From Actinomycetota bacterium (GTDB taxonomy: Bacteria > Actinomycetota > Humimicrobiia > Humimicrobiales > Humimicrobiaceae), in the NCBI GenBank assembly GCA_026392215.1, contig JAPLCN010000192.1, positions 1 to 35,629 on the forward strand: DNA of 35,629 nucleotides, written 5' to 3'. The translations under genes were made by a program, and so were the position numbers. Every line of letters starts with the position of its first letter. Position 1 is the first letter of the stretch. The notes below the pieces were generated by a model. It did no database searches, was not told where the DNA came from, and saw nothing but the letters and a program-made list of their open reading frames with translations. Below, one piece after another: positions 15,650 to 25,701 of the stretch.

Positions 15650-18160
15650 ATGGGTTCATATAAAGTTTATCAGATTGCAAAGGAAAATAATTTAGTGTCA
15701 AAAGAAATAATAGATATTTGCGCCAGGATTGGCGTGGATGCTAAGAGCCATTCTTCTGCAGTCAATGATGAAGATTTAAAAAAAATTATGGATGCTTTAA
15801 AAAAATCTAAAAGCATGCAAGATAAAGATTTAAAAAAGGATAAAAATATTAAAGAAAAAAATAATACAAAAGAACAGGTTCGGGAAAAAGTAAATAAAGC
15901 TCAAAATCCTGCAGCAATAGAAAACCCGGAGAAAAAATCAACTGGAAAAAATACAGGAAAACAAACCGGTAAAATCAGTGATCAGAAAGAATTAAAAAAA
16001 GAATCTTTAAAACCCGGGACTCCGGAAAAAGAAAAGTTAAAAGGAAAAAAAGATAAAAAATTTAGTGATAAGAAAATTTTGGCAAAAGAAAAAATACCTG
16101 TTGTTTTTGATATAGCTGCAGCTTTTGATGATAAAGACGTGGAAAATATTGATAAACTTGAAAAGACAGAGCTAAAACCTGTAAAGGAGAGCATTAAAAG
16201 TAAGCCTTTAAGATGGGAAGAAGAGAAAAGATTAAATGTCCGAAGCGTACTGCAAAAAGAACTGGATAAAGAAGATAAATTAGTAAAATCAAGAGGGAAG
16301 ACAGTTTTTCCCGTAAAAACTGACATTATTTCTGGTTCTGATGCCGAAAGTATGGCTAAAAAGAAAAAAGAAGAAAAGCAGCCCGAAGAAGAACTTAAAA
16401 AAAGGCCTGAAATTAAAAAATTAATTGAGCTGCCTGGTGGAGTTACCATGAAGCAGCTTTCAGAAAGAATAAATATATCTTCAAGTGAATTAATTAAAAC
16501 ACTATTTAACCTTGGAGAGATTGTAACCATAAACCAGCCGCTAGGTAATGATCTTTTAGAAATCCTGTCAGGCGAGTATAATTTTAAATTTGTCGTCATA
16601 GGTTTTGAAAATAAGCTTGATGAATTATATAAAGATGAACCGGAAGATTTAGTGCTAAGGCCCCCTATAGTTACTGTAATGGGACATGTCGATCACGGTA
16701 AAACCACACTGCTTGATGCAATCAGAAAATCAGATGTAGCCGGCGGTGAAGCCGGCGGGATAACACAGCATATTGGTGCTTATCAGATTGAGTATAAAAA
16801 TAGAAAAATTACCTTTATAGATACTCCTGGCCATGAAGCATTTACAGCAATGCGTGCAAGAGGTGCAAGAGTTACAGACATAGCAATTATTGTTATAGCT
16901 GCAAATGACGGCATAATGCCTCAATCAGTAGAAGCTATTGACCATGCAAAAGCTGCCGGAGTACCTATAATTGTCGCAATCAACAAAATTGACCTGCCTG
17001 ATGCTGATCCCGAAAAAGTTAAAAAAAGCTTGACTGAACATGGGATCGTTCCGGAAGAATGGGGAGGAGATACAGTTTGTGTTGAAGTTTCTGCAAAAAA
17101 TAAAATCAAAATTGATGAACTTCTTGAGATGATTTTGCTTGTTGCGGATATGCATGAAATAAAAGGCAATCCGAATGCTGAAGGTTATGGCATAATTATA
17201 GAATCAAGGCTGGACAAGGGTATGGGTCCAATAGGCAGTATTATTGTTAAAAGAGGGTCAATTCAAGTTGGAGATTTTTTTATAACAGGTAATTCATTTG
17301 GAAAAGTCAGAGCATTGCAGGATGATAAAGGAAATAAGATTGTCAAAGCACTTTTATCACAGCCTGTTGAAATATTAGGTTTTTCTTTTGTTCCAAAAGC
17401 TGGAGATAAGTTTTTTATAGTAAAAAATGAAAAAATTGCAAAAGAACTTCTTTCTAAAAAATTATATACAGAAAATTTGTTTAAAATTTCAGCAAGCAAA
17501 AGACATATATCTCTGGAGCAGTTATCAGAGATAGTCAAGTCTGCTAAGGTTAAAAAACTGGGAATTGTTTTAAAAGCCGACGTTAATGGATCGCTTGATG
17601 CTGTTGAGCAGGCTTTAAAAAAGATGGAGACAGAAGAAGTAAAAATTGATATTATCCATAGTGGTGTGGGGGCAATTGTAGATAGCGATATTATCCTGGC
17701 TTCCGCTTCAAATGCGATTGTAATCGGGTTTGGAGTTGTTCCAACACCAAAGGCTAAAGCAATAGCTAAAGTTGAAAAAGTTGAAATAAGAACTTATGAA
17801 ATAATATATAAATTAATAGACGAGCTTATACTTGCGTTTAAAGGAATGCTTGAACATAAAACAGAAGAAGCTGAAAAAGGCAGAGTTGAAGTCAGGGAAG
17901 TATTTAAGATGCCAAAAGTGGGGCTGGTTGCCGGATGTTATATTACTGAAGGTGAAATTGAGAGAAATAATCTGGTTAAAATTGTCAGAGACGGGAAAAT
18001 AGTCTTTAATAGTAAGATTGCTTCAATCCACAGATTTAAGGAAGATGTAAAAAAGGTTGCTGCCGGATATGAATGCGGCATAAAGATAGAAAATTTCCAG
18101 GATATAAACAAAGGTGATTTTTTTGAAGTCTACGAAATAAGAGAAGTCAGCGAAAGCTAA
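15650..18160 (+). CDS. infB: Translation initiation factor IF-2
   Basis: IF-2 is the GTPase that brings fMet-tRNA to the 30S subunit and promotes subunit joining. The 836-residue protein begins with an IF2_N domain ([20 protein letters not shown]). A long Lys/Glu-rich low-complexity linker (about 55-245) and a second IF2_N-type module ([20 protein letters not shown]) follow. The G domain has [17 protein letters not shown] near 345, [15 protein letters not shown] and [10 protein letters not shown]. Domains II-IV complete the protein, including [12 protein letters not shown] in domain III. The ATG follows AGGTGTGG. The linker composition reflects the A/T-rich coding and explains large Phe/Ser-rich shadow ORFs on the other strand. 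Confidence 0.98.
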   Translation: MGSYKVYQIAKENNLVSKEIIDICARIGVDAKSHSSAVNDEDLKKIMDALKKSKSMQDKDLKKDKNIKEKNNTKEQVREKVNKAQNPAAIENPEKKSTGKNTGKQTGKISDQKELKKESLKPGTPEKEKLKGKKDKKFSDKKILAKEKIPVVFDIAAAFDDKDVENIDKLEKTELKPVKESIKSKPLRWEEEKRLNVRSVLQKELDKEDKLVKSRGKTVFPVKTDIISGSDAESMAKKKKEEKQPEEELKKRPEIKKLIELPGGVTMKQLSERINISSSELIKTLFNLGEIVTINQPLGNDLLEILSGEYNFKFVVIGFENKLDELYKDEPEDLVLRPPIVTVMGHVDHGKTTLLDAIRKSDVAGGEAGGITQHIGAYQIEYKNRKITFIDTPGHEAFTAMRARGARVTDIAIIVIAANDGIMPQSVEAIDHAKAAGVPIIVAINKIDLPDADPEKVKKSLTEHGIVPEEWGGDTVCVEVSAKNKIKIDELLEMILLVADMHEIKGNPNAEGYGIIIESRLDKGMGPIGSIIVKRGSIQVGDFFITGNSFGKVRALQDDKGNKIVKALLSQPVEILGFSFVPKAGDKFFIVKNEKIAKELLSKKLYTENLFKISASKRHISLEQLSEIVKSAKVKKLGIVLKADVNGSLDAVEQALKKMETEEVKIDIIHSGVGAIVDSDIILASASNAIVIGFGVVPTPKAKAIAKVEKVEIRTYEIIYKLIDELILAFKGMLEHKTEEAEKGRVEVREVFKMPKVGLVAGCYITEGEIERNNLVKIVRDGKIVFNSKIASIHRFKEDVKKVAAGYECGIKIENFQDINKGDFFEVYEIREVSES

Positions 18161-18263
18161 TAATTTTAATTATAAAGGATAGCTGATTTTTATTAATATG
18201 AAATATTCAAATGAGTTCCGGTTTAAATTTTAATCATCTAAATATAAAAATCCTTTATGAACC

Positions 18264-18614
18264 ATGGATAGAATTAAGAAAATTGAAATAGATCTGAAAC
18301 GGGAAATCAGTTTTATTATTAATTCAAAAGTAAAAGATCCCAGGGTCGGGTTTCTTACACTTACAGATATAAAACTTTCTGCAGACTATCATTATATGGA
18401 TATTTATTTTACAGTAATGAATAAAGATGAAAATTTAGAAACGTGCCTTGAGGGTTTGAATAAATGTAAAGGTTTTATTAAGAAAAATCTGATTGAAAGA
18501 ATAAAATTAAGAACTATTCCTGAAATTAAATTTATTTATGACCAGTCAATAGATAAAGGTATCAGAATTAGCGAAATATTGGAAAATATAAAAGTAAAAG
18601 ATAATAAGTCATAA
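18264..18614 (+). CDS. rbfA: 30S ribosome-binding factor A
   Basis: RbfA is a KH-fold factor for late 16S rRNA processing and 30S maturation. The 116-residue product shows IDLKREISFIINSKVKDPRV followed by GFLTLTDIKLSADYHYMDIYF and the IPEIKFIYDQSIDKGIRISE C-terminal signature. It lies directly after infB as in most bacteria. The ATG has no clear ribosome site. ATCCTTTAT just before it is complementary to ATAAAGGAT at 18172, so the 5' region could fold. Confidence 0.93.
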   Translation: MDRIKKIEIDLKREISFIINSKVKDPRVGFLTLTDIKLSADYHYMDIYFTVMNKDENLETCLEGLNKCKGFIKKNLIERIKLRTIPEIKFIYDQSIDKGIRISEILENIKVKDNKS

Positions 18615-18629
18615 GCCGGGGTATCTTCT

Positions 18630-19613
18630 TTGAATCTAACCGATAATCTTAAAAAAGTTGCGGACATTATAAACAATAATAATAATTTCGTAATATTTAC
18701 CCATTTATACCCTGATGGAGATGCAATAGGTTCTTCAATTGCATTTTATAAGATGCTGATCAATCTCGGAAAAGAAGCGTGTATTGTCTGTGATAGCGAG
18801 ATGCCCTATCAGTATCAGTTTCTGCCTTATTTGAACAAAGTTAGGAAAAGCTTGCCAGACATTTTTTTTGAAAACAAATATATTGCATTATTTTTGGATT
18901 GCGCCGATGTTAAAAGAGCGAAACCGGACTTAAAAAAAATAAAAGAAAATGCTATATTTATAATTAATATTGACCATCACTTAAGCAATACAAATTTTGG
19001 GGATATAAATATTGTAGACTCTTCCAGGTCAGCAACTGCAGAAATCGTTTTTATATTGTTTGATGAATTTTTTAAAAAATATATTGATAAGGAAACTTCA
19101 GAAAGCTTATATACAGGGATACTTACTGATACAGGCAAGTTCCAATATTCAAATACAACAAAAGAAGTGCATAAGATAATAAGCTCCCTTCTGGAATACG
19201 ATATTAATTCCTCACATATTTACAGCAGCATTTATGAATGCGAGCCGGTTAACAGATTTAAATTATTGGAGCTTGTTTTAAAAAGGATAAAATTTACTGA
19301 CGGTGAAAAGCTGATTTATTCATATATTCTTGAAAAAGATTTTTTGAAACTTAATCTTCCTTTTTCTTCCAACGACGGGATTATTGAGCTGTTAAGAGCC
19401 GTTAAGGATATAAAAGTAGCTGCACTTTTTAAAGAAATTGGCTTACATCTATATAAAATATCTTTGCGTGCTTCAAATAATGGAGTTAATGTTGCAAATA
19501 TTGCCAGTTATTTCGGAGGCGGCGGGCATAAGATGGCTGCTGCATATACTGCACAGGGAAAGTTAAAAAAGATCGTAGCAGATCTTTCTGAAGCTATAGG
19601 AAAGAATTGCTAA
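18630..19613 (+). CDS. nrnA: DHH-family phosphoesterase, NrnA type
   Basis: NrnA degrades short oligoribonucleotides and pAp using a two-metal DHH/DHHA1 active site. Visible motifs are FTHLYPDGDAIGSS (motif I), LDCADVKRAK (II), NIDHHLSNTNFGD (the DHH motif III) and YTGILTDTGKFQY (IV). FGGGGHKMAAAYT is the DHHA1 substrate-binding loop near the end. The protein is 327 residues, the usual length. It starts at TTG 15 bases after rbfA. The position between rbfA and truB is common in Gram-positive and actinobacterial genomes. Activity on cyclic dinucleotides cannot be excluded. Confidence 0.93.
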   Translation: MNLTDNLKKVADIINNNNNFVIFTHLYPDGDAIGSSIAFYKMLINLGKEACIVCDSEMPYQYQFLPYLNKVRKSLPDIFFENKYIALFLDCADVKRAKPDLKKIKENAIFIINIDHHLSNTNFGDINIVDSSRSATAEIVFILFDEFFKKYIDKETSESLYTGILTDTGKFQYSNTTKEVHKIISSLLEYDINSSHIYSSIYECEPVNRFKLLELVLKRIKFTDGEKLIYSYILEKDFLKLNLPFSSNDGIIELLRAVKDIKVAALFKEIGLHLYKISLRASNNGVNVANIASYFGGGGHKMAAAYTAQGKLKKIVADLSEAIGKNC

Positions 19614-19671
19614 AAATTTTAAACTATAAATAATTTATTTATATAAATGAAAATAAATGGTTTTTTAAAGA

Positions 19672-20678
19672 ATGGGTACAATTCAAAAATCAGATTTATT
19701 TAATAACTTCAACGGGTTGATTTTACTGAACAAACCTGCAGGCAATACTTCCTATGATGTTATAAGAATACTAAAAAATAATTTTTTTTTAACAAAATAG
19801 GCCATTGTGGAACACTTGATCCTTTCGCTGAAGGACTTTTAATCCTGTTAATAAATAAAGCTTCCAAAATATCCTACTCTTTGCTTTCAAAAGAAAAAGA
19901 ATATGTTGCTACTGTTAAGCTTGGTATAAAAACTGATACATGGGATATTACCGGTCAAATTTTAGAAAAAAATCAAGTTGGCCCAGTAAGCAAAAAAAAT
20001 CTGCTTGAGATCTTAAGAAGTATGAAAGGGGAATATGAGCAGGAAGTCCCGATTTATAGCGCAAAAAAAAGAATGGGGAAACATTTATATGATTATGCAA
20101 GGGAAGGCATTGAAATTGAGGAAGTTAAGAATAAAGTAAGAATATATGATATAAAGCTTATGAGCTTTATATCAGATGAATTTTGTATTAAAATCCGCTG
20201 CAGTTCCGGAACGTATATCAGGTCTGTTGCAAATGATTTGGGTATAAGACTTGGCTGTGGTGCAGTTTTATCAAAACTTAACAGGACAAAAATTGGAAAG
20301 TTTGATTTAAAAGATTCAATTATTCCTGAAAAGTTAATAAGTTTTTTTTACAGCAGCGATTATTACTTTAAGCCAAATGAAATTTTAAATTTAAAATATT
20401 TTATTCCAATCAGACTTCTTGCGGAAAGAAAAAAAACTATTTATGTTTATAAGAAATATCAGAAAATGCTGGAAAGCAGCTACCCGCTATATGGTTATAT
20501 GATAAATTTAAATAAAACAAATGGAAAAAATATCAAAGAAAATGATATTTTATCTGTTAAATGCCAGGGTTCAATTAAATATTACCTTCATAAGGCTATA
20601 ACTGACTTTAATACCATTGATGCTGTAAAAAGTGAACAAAAATTAACAAAATTCATTTTCGAAGAAGATACAATTTAA
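19672..20678 (+). CDS. truB: tRNA pseudouridine-55 synthase, frameshifted in a T9 run
   Basis: TruB makes pseudouridine 55 in the T-loop of tRNAs. The N-terminal 43 codons from the ATG at 19672 (FNGLILLNKPAGNTSYDVIR motif) end at a TAG at 19798. The rest continues in the -1 frame from the T9 tract (19782-19790): NKIGHCGTLDPFAEGLLILL with the catalytic Asp, then YVATVKLGIKTDTWDITG and a C-terminal PUA-like domain. With ten Ts the DVIR-to-GH segment has exactly the family spacing, and the product would be 335 residues. The ORF track's 19881 start lacks the catalytic motif and is not a real start. It is either a sequencing or assembly indel, a true mutation, or slippage at the homopolymer. truB is rarely lost, so I favour an intact gene. 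Confidence 0.88.
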
Positions 20679-20737
20679 AATATGTTTATGTAAATATTCA
20701 TTATTAATTTATTACAAAATTTGGGGGAAGATTCATA

Positions 20738-21691
20738 TTGGCTCAAATAATAAATCTGGCTGATTTAAATGAGGATTTTTTTAAAAACAGTTTGAACATA
20801 TTAGTAATTGGTTTTTTTGACGGAATCCATAAAGGCCATAAAGATATTATTAAAAAATGCATAAAAAGAGCAAAAATTTCCGGTGGAGTAAGTATTGCGC
20901 TTACTTTTGATATCCCGCCTGTTAATATTATAAGCGGTAAAAAGACAAAAAAATTAATAATGCTTTTTGAAGAAAAAATTAAAATGATGGGCAGTATGGG
21001 TATTGACTATATAATTGGTGTTAGTTTTAATAAGGATTTTGCAGGACTTAGCGAAGTTGATTTTTGCAAAGAAATATTGATTAATAAAATCAATGCACGT
21101 GAAGTTTTCATTGGTGAAAATTTTAAATTCGGGAAAGGTGCAAAGGGAGATTATTTATTTTTAAGAAATTTCTTAAAAAAATATAACAGGAAGGTTCATG
21201 CAGTTAAATTACTTAAAATAAATAACATTGTTGTTTCAAGCACTGAAATCAGAAAATTATATAATGATGGAGATGTTGAGAAAATCAAGTTATTTTTAGG
21301 CCGTTATCCATCTGTCAATGGCATAGTTCAAAAGGGGCTTTCAAGAGGTGCAAGCCTTGGTTTTCCAACCGCAAATATAGAAATTGATGAGTCATATGTA
21401 ATACCAAAAAATGGGGTATACACAGGCAGGATTATAATTGAAAACAGCAAACAGTCTCTGCCATCCCTGATAAACATCGGCAATAACCCGACTTTCGGTT
21501 TTCGCAATACACTGATAGAAGCTTTTATCTTAAATTTTAGTAAAAACATCTATAATAAAATCATAACAATTAAATTTCTTAAATATTTAAGGCAGGAAAT
21601 AAAATTTACATCACAGGATGATTTAATAAAACAAATCAATAAAGATATTAAAAAGTCATGCGAGTTTTTTAGATCAGGTAAAAAATCATAG
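20738..21691 (+). CDS. ribF: Bifunctional riboflavin kinase / FAD synthetase
   Basis: RibF converts riboflavin to FMN and then FAD. The N-terminal nucleotidyltransferase half has LVIGFFDGIHKGHKDII (the HxGH-type motif) and VSSTEIRKLYNDGD. The C-terminal kinase half has GLSRGASLGFPTANIEIDE (the PTAN motif), PKNGVYTG and the LINIGNNPTFG signature. At 317 residues it has the standard length. It starts at TTG, seven bases after GGGGGAAG. truB-ribF-rpsO-pnp is the conserved order. Confidence 0.96.
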   Translation: MAQIINLADLNEDFFKNSLNILVIGFFDGIHKGHKDIIKKCIKRAKISGGVSIALTFDIPPVNIISGKKTKKLIMLFEEKIKMMGSMGIDYIIGVSFNKDFAGLSEVDFCKEILINKINAREVFIGENFKFGKGAKGDYLFLRNFLKKYNRKVHAVKLLKINNIVVSSTEIRKLYNDGDVEKIKLFLGRYPSVNGIVQKGLSRGASLGFPTANIEIDESYVIPKNGVYTGRIIIENSKQSLPSLINIGNNPTFGFRNTLIEAFILNFSKNIYNKIITIKFLKYLRQEIKFTSQDDLIKQINKDIKKSCEFFRSGKKS

Positions 21692-21719
21692 CATATTATT
21701 TCTTTTAAAAAATATTTTC

Positions 21720-21748
21720 TTAATAAAATGCAAATTAAATGCTATCAT
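21720..21748 (+). promoter_or_regulatory. Candidate rpsO promoter P1 (extended -10)
   Basis: TTAATA (21720-21725) is 17 bases before TATCAT (21743-21748), preceded by TGC, giving ATGCTATCAT. The sequence resembles the -10 regions at rpsB, nusA and rrn P1. Confidence 0.4.
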
Positions 21749-21770
21749 AACAATTCATGAAAAGTAGTTG

Positions 21771-21800
21771 TTGACTTATTTGAAATAATTTCGTAATAAT
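21771..21800 (+). promoter_or_regulatory. Candidate rpsO promoter P2
   Basis: TTGACT (21771-21776) is 18 bases before AATAAT (21795-21800). TTGACTTAT is identical to the -35 region of rrn promoter P1 at 34907. The leader to the rpsO TTG would be about 65 bases. Confidence 0.45.
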
Positions 21801-21874
21801 GTTAATTTGTGTTAAAGTATATGTTGTAATAAATTGAGAAACTAAAAAATATTTTGAAAGGGTGAAAGTAGAAG

Positions 21875-22144
21875 TTGTCTATTACAAAAACAGATAAGCA
21901 AAGCCTTATTGAAAAATTTAGAATTAATGAAAATGATACTGGATCTGCTGAAATTCAAGTAGCAATATTAACTACTCGAATAAATAGATTAAATGAACAT
22001 TTAAAATTAAATAAGACAGACCATGCTTCCAGAAGAGGCCTTGTAATGATGGTTGGCAAAAGAAAAAGGCTGATCGAATATTTGAAAAGTCATGATCTGT
22101 CAAAATATAAAAAATTAATAAAAGACTTAGGTTTAAGAAAGTAA
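21875..22144 (+). CDS. rpsO: 30S ribosomal protein S15
   Basis: S15 binds the three-way junction of the 16S central domain early in assembly. The 89-residue protein carries FRINENDTGSAEIQVAILTT, RINRLNEHLKLNKTDHASRR, GLVMMVGKRKRLIEYL and the terminal YKKLIKDLGLRK. It is the standard length. The start is TTG after AAAGGGTGAAAG. pnp follows after 29 bases. In E. coli rpsO-pnp is post-transcriptionally controlled; two candidate promoters precede rpsO here. Confidence 0.98.
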   Translation: MSITKTDKQSLIEKFRINENDTGSAEIQVAILTTRINRLNEHLKLNKTDHASRRGLVMMVGKRKRLIEYLKSHDLSKYKKLIKDLGLRK

Positions 22145-22173
22145 TTTTAAAAGGTTGGGAGGCCTCGTAATAT

Positions 22174-24363
22174 TTGAATAATACTTTTGATTTAAAAAAT
22201 AATAATTCTGAAAACAATAAAGAAAAAAGCATACAGGTTGAAATCGGCGGTAAAGTAATCAGTTTTTCCACCGGAAAGCTTGCAAAACAAGCCAATAGTT
22301 CTGTTTTAGTCAAGTATGGGAACAGCGGCGTTCTCGTAACCACTGCAATGTCCGAAAATAACGAAAGAAGTTCAGACTTTTTCCCTCTTGTCATAGATGT
22401 TGAGGAAAAAATGTATGCAGCCGGTAAAATTCCTGGCGGATTTTTTAAACGTGAAGGCAAAGCCAGTGACAAGGCAATTTTAACTGCAAGGCTTACTGAC
22501 AGGCCATTAAGGCCTTTATTTGATAAAAATTTGCGCAATGAGGTTCAGGTAGTTGCGACAGTATTATCTGTAGACCAGATTAATCCATATGATATTTTAG
22601 TTATGAATGGCGCGTCAATGGCACTTACAATTTCAGATATTCCTCTTGAAGAGCCTATAGGTGCCGTAAGAATCGGTAAAATAAATGATACTTACATAAT
22701 TAACCCCAATTATGAAGAACTAGAACAATCAAACATTGATATAATAATTGCCGGTACTGAAACTGCGATTTTAATGGTTGAAGCTGGTGCCAATGAAGTA
22801 AATGAAGAAACAATTGTGGAAGCTATAGGTATTGCCCATAACGAAATAAAAAAACTAATTAAGGTTCAGAAAGATTTTCAGGAAATAGCCGGCAATAAAA
22901 AACAGGAAGGCATCAAGTTTAAAATAAACGAAGATGTAAAAAATAAAGTTAAAGAGCTGGCTTATTCACTAATAGAAGAAAAGCTGGATTATATTGCTGA
23001 AAAATCAAAATCAAATGATATGGTGCTTATCCTTGAAGATTCAAAAAAAGGATATTTTCATGATGAGCTTAAAAAAATAGGCGAGGAAGTAAAGGATAAA
23101 TTGATTGAAGAATATCCTGATGACGCAGAAAGTATCGCGTACAGCGTAAAAGATCTCGAGAGAACTTTAGTCAGAAAAATGATAATTGAAAAGGGCATAA
23201 GGCCCGATGGCAGAAAATCTGATGAAATAAGGAAAATTACCTGCGAAGTAGGTCTTTTCCCTGAAACGACACACGGGACAGGATTATTTACCAGAGGCAA
23301 AACCCAGGCTTTAACCATTCTTGCATTAGGGTCAATGAAAGAAGCCCAGAAAATTGATACCATAGATTCTGAAGAATTTAAAAGATTTATACACCACTAT
23401 AATTTTCCGGCATTTTCTGTTGGTGAAACCGGAACTAACAGAGGACCTAAAAGAAGAGATATAGGCCATGGTGCTTTAGCTGAAAGAGCCCTTAAGCCAA
23501 TGATACCCGATAAGGAAACTTTCCCATACGCTTTAAGGCTTGTATCAGAAATACTTGAATCCAATGGTTCAACTTCAATGGCAAGCGTATGCGGTTCAAC
23601 TTTAGCATTAATGGATGCAGGTGTCCCGATAATAAATCCTGTTTCCGGTATTGCTATGGGTTTAATAAAAGATGAAGAAAGCGATAATTTCGTAGTCTTA
23701 TCTGACATACAGGGCATTGAAGATTTTTATGGTGACATGGATTTCAAAGTAGCCGGAACAAAAAATGGCATTACTGCACTTCAGATGGATATAAAAATAA
23801 AGGGGATATCAGTAGATATCATCAGTAAAGCTATTTATAATGCACAAGCAGGCAGATTGTTTATTTTAAACAAGATGCTTGAGGCAATACCAGTGTACAG
23901 GGAAAAATTATCTGACAGCGCTCCAAAAATTACTGCTTTCAGGATTCCTAAGGAAAAAATAGGAGAGATTATTGGTCCCGGCGGTAAAAATATCAAGGCT
24001 TTAAAAGAAGAATTCAGCCTGGATGGAATAGAGCTTTATGATGAAGACAACGAAGGCGTTGTTGAAATAATTTCTTCAGATGCAAACAATGTCTTTCTTG
24101 CCCGAAAGAAAATCGAAGCTTTAATTAAGGGCCTTGATGATATAACCGTTGGAGACGAATTTTTAGGAACAGTAGTAGGTATCACCAAATTCGGAGCTTT
24201 TGTAAATATTGTTCCAGGTGTTGACGGACTGCTTCATATTTCTAAAATTACTGATAAAAGAATTGATAGAGTAGAAGATTTTTTAAAGTTAAATGAAAAA
24301 ATACTTGTTAAAGTTGCTTCTATCGATAAGAAAGAAAGAAAGATTTCTTTAGAAAGAGCGTAA
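22174..24363 (+). CDS. pnp: Polyribonucleotide nucleotidyltransferase (PNPase)
   Basis: PNPase degrades RNA 3'-5' phosphorolytically and can add tails. The 729-residue protein has the family domain order. RNase PH domain 1 has GNSGVLVTTAMSE and GGFFKREGKASDKAILTARL. A helical linker is followed by the catalytic RNase PH domain 2 (RGKTQALTILALGS, SNGSTSMASVCGSTLALMDA). The KH domain has EKIGEIIGPGGKNIKALKEE, and the S1 domain is GTVVGITKFGAFVNIVPGVD. It starts at TTG after GGGAGG, eleven bases away, and ends soon after S1 (KISLERA). Confidence 0.98.
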   Translation: MNNTFDLKNNNSENNKEKSIQVEIGGKVISFSTGKLAKQANSSVLVKYGNSGVLVTTAMSENNERSSDFFPLVIDVEEKMYAAGKIPGGFFKREGKASDKAILTARLTDRPLRPLFDKNLRNEVQVVATVLSVDQINPYDILVMNGASMALTISDIPLEEPIGAVRIGKINDTYIINPNYEELEQSNIDIIIAGTETAILMVEAGANEVNEETIVEAIGIAHNEIKKLIKVQKDFQEIAGNKKQEGIKFKINEDVKNKVKELAYSLIEEKLDYIAEKSKSNDMVLILEDSKKGYFHDELKKIGEEVKDKLIEEYPDDAESIAYSVKDLERTLVRKMIIEKGIRPDGRKSDEIRKITCEVGLFPETTHGTGLFTRGKTQALTILALGSMKEAQKIDTIDSEEFKRFIHHYNFPAFSVGETGTNRGPKRRDIGHGALAERALKPMIPDKETFPYALRLVSEILESNGSTSMASVCGSTLALMDAGVPIINPVSGIAMGLIKDEESDNFVVLSDIQGIEDFYGDMDFKVAGTKNGITALQMDIKIKGISVDIISKAIYNAQAGRLFILNKMLEAIPVYREKLSDSAPKITAFRIPKEKIGEIIGPGGKNIKALKEEFSLDGIELYDEDNEGVVEIISSDANNVFLARKKIEALIKGLDDITVGDEFLGTVVGITKFGAFVNIVPGVDGLLHISKITDKRIDRVEDFLKLNEKILVKVASIDKKERKISLERA

Positions 24364-24420
24364 TCTTTTATCTTAATCGTATATTTTTTAATAATTTTAT
24401 AGGGAAGATTAATATATTTA

Positions 24421-25701
24421 TTGTCTAGTTTAATTCTTGAAAATTATGAGATTACTGAACTTGAAAACGGAATAAGGATTATAAGTGAGCATATTCCTTA
24501 TTTCCGTTCAATTTCACTTGGTATCTGGGTAACCAGCGGCTCAAGAGGTGAGTCTAAAAATCTAAATGGAATCACTCACCTTATTGAACACCTTGTTTTT
24601 AAGGGAACCAAAAAAAGATCAAACAGGGAGATAGCCATAGAGTTTGATTCAGTCGGAGCAGATTTCAATGCGTTTACTGATAAGGAAAATTCGTGTTTTT
24701 ATTGTGATTTCATTGACACACACCTTGAAAAATGCGCAGAGTTGTTATTTGATGTTGTTTTAAATCCGTCTTTCCTTCAGGAAAATTTAAACACCGAAAA
24801 AAAAATAATACTTGAAGAAATAAAAATGGTTGAAGATACGCCTTCGGAAGATATCTTTAACTATTATTATGAACTTGTTTTAAACAGTCATCCTTTAAGT
24901 TTGTCAATACTTGGCACCAGACAATCACTTCAAAATATTCAGATAAAGGATGTCTGGGATTATTTTAATAAAAGATTTGTTTTTAAGAATATTGTTGTTT
25001 CTGCTGCCGGAAATGTATTGCATAAAGATCTTGTTGAAGCTGTTAAAAAAAATATTGATAACCTTGTTTTAAACGGCTTAAATGAAAAAGCCGTCATAGA
25101 AAAAGAAGATCCTTTAATCAGCAGCGGATTAAAAATAATAAAAAAGAAAATCAAATCAGCCAATATTTGTTATGGGGGCATTGGATGCAGGAGGTCAAGT
25201 TCTGACAGATATCCTTTAAGTGTTTTAATGAATCTAATCGGAGGCAGTATGAGCAGCCGTTTGTTTCAAAAAATCCGGGAAGATTTAGGGCTGGCATATT
25301 CTGTTTTTGCCGGCAACACACAATATACTGATGCGGGCGTCATAGATATTTATGCTGCAAGCGATTCTAAAAATATTGGGAAAGTCATTGAAATTATTAA
25401 TGATGAAATAAATGATATAAAGAAAAATGCAGTAAACGTAATTGAGCTGGATAGGACTAAGGAGAATATCAAAGGCGGAGTTGTATTAAATGTAGAAGAA
25501 ATAAGTTCAAGGATGTTTAGGTTTGGCAAAAGTCTTTTAATTGATAACGAGGTTTTGCCTATTGATGATATTTTGAATAAAATAGACTTAGTAAGCATTA
25601 AAGATATATATGAAATTTCAAATAAATACTTTAACCCGGATAGGAAAAATATAGCAATTTTAGGTGAAGTGGGTAAAGGAGTTTTAAAGGAGTTAAGATG
25701 A
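24421..25701 (+). CDS. M16-family zinc metallopeptidase
   Basis: This is a processing-peptidase-like protein (426 residues). The inverted zinc motif HxxEH is in GITHLIEHLVFKGTKKRSNR (residues 53-57), and the distal ligand Glu is in EEIKMVEDTPSEDIF about 80 residues later. The second half-domain contains the family stretch SSRLFQKIREDLGLAYSVFA. M16 single-unit enzymes like PqqL/YmxG form dimeric chambers; substrates here are unknown. No signal peptide is visible, so it is probably cytoplasmic. It starts at TTG and its stop overlaps the dapB start (ATGA). The pnp-M16-dapB order is conserved in Actinomycetota and Firmicutes. Confidence 0.92.
   Translation: MSSLILENYEITELENGIRIISEHIPYFRSISLGIWVTSGSRGESKNLNGITHLIEHLVFKGTKKRSNREIAIEFDSVGADFNAFTDKENSCFYCDFIDTHLEKCAELLFDVVLNPSFLQENLNTEKKIILEEIKMVEDTPSEDIFNYYYELVLNSHPLSLSILGTRQSLQNIQIKDVWDYFNKRFVFKNIVVSAAGNVLHKDLVEAVKKNIDNLVLNGLNEKAVIEKEDPLISSGLKIIKKKIKSANICYGGIGCRRSSSDRYPLSVLMNLIGGSMSSRLFQKIREDLGLAYSVFAGNTQYTDAGVIDIYAASDSKNIGKVIEIINDEINDIKKNAVNVIELDRTKENIKGGVVLNVEEISSRMFRFGKSLLIDNEVLPIDDILNKIDLVSIKDIYEISNKYFNPDRKNIAILGEVGKGVLKELR

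Noticed and set aside
15982-16599. Minus-strand ORF of 205 residues, Ser/Phe/Leu rich
   Set aside because: It is antisense to the Lys/Glu-rich linker of IF-2, which naturally lacks stops on the other strand.
21972-22538. Minus-strand ORF of 188 residues over rpsO and pnp
   Set aside because: It spans two conserved + strand genes with no ribosome site or family motif; a shadow.
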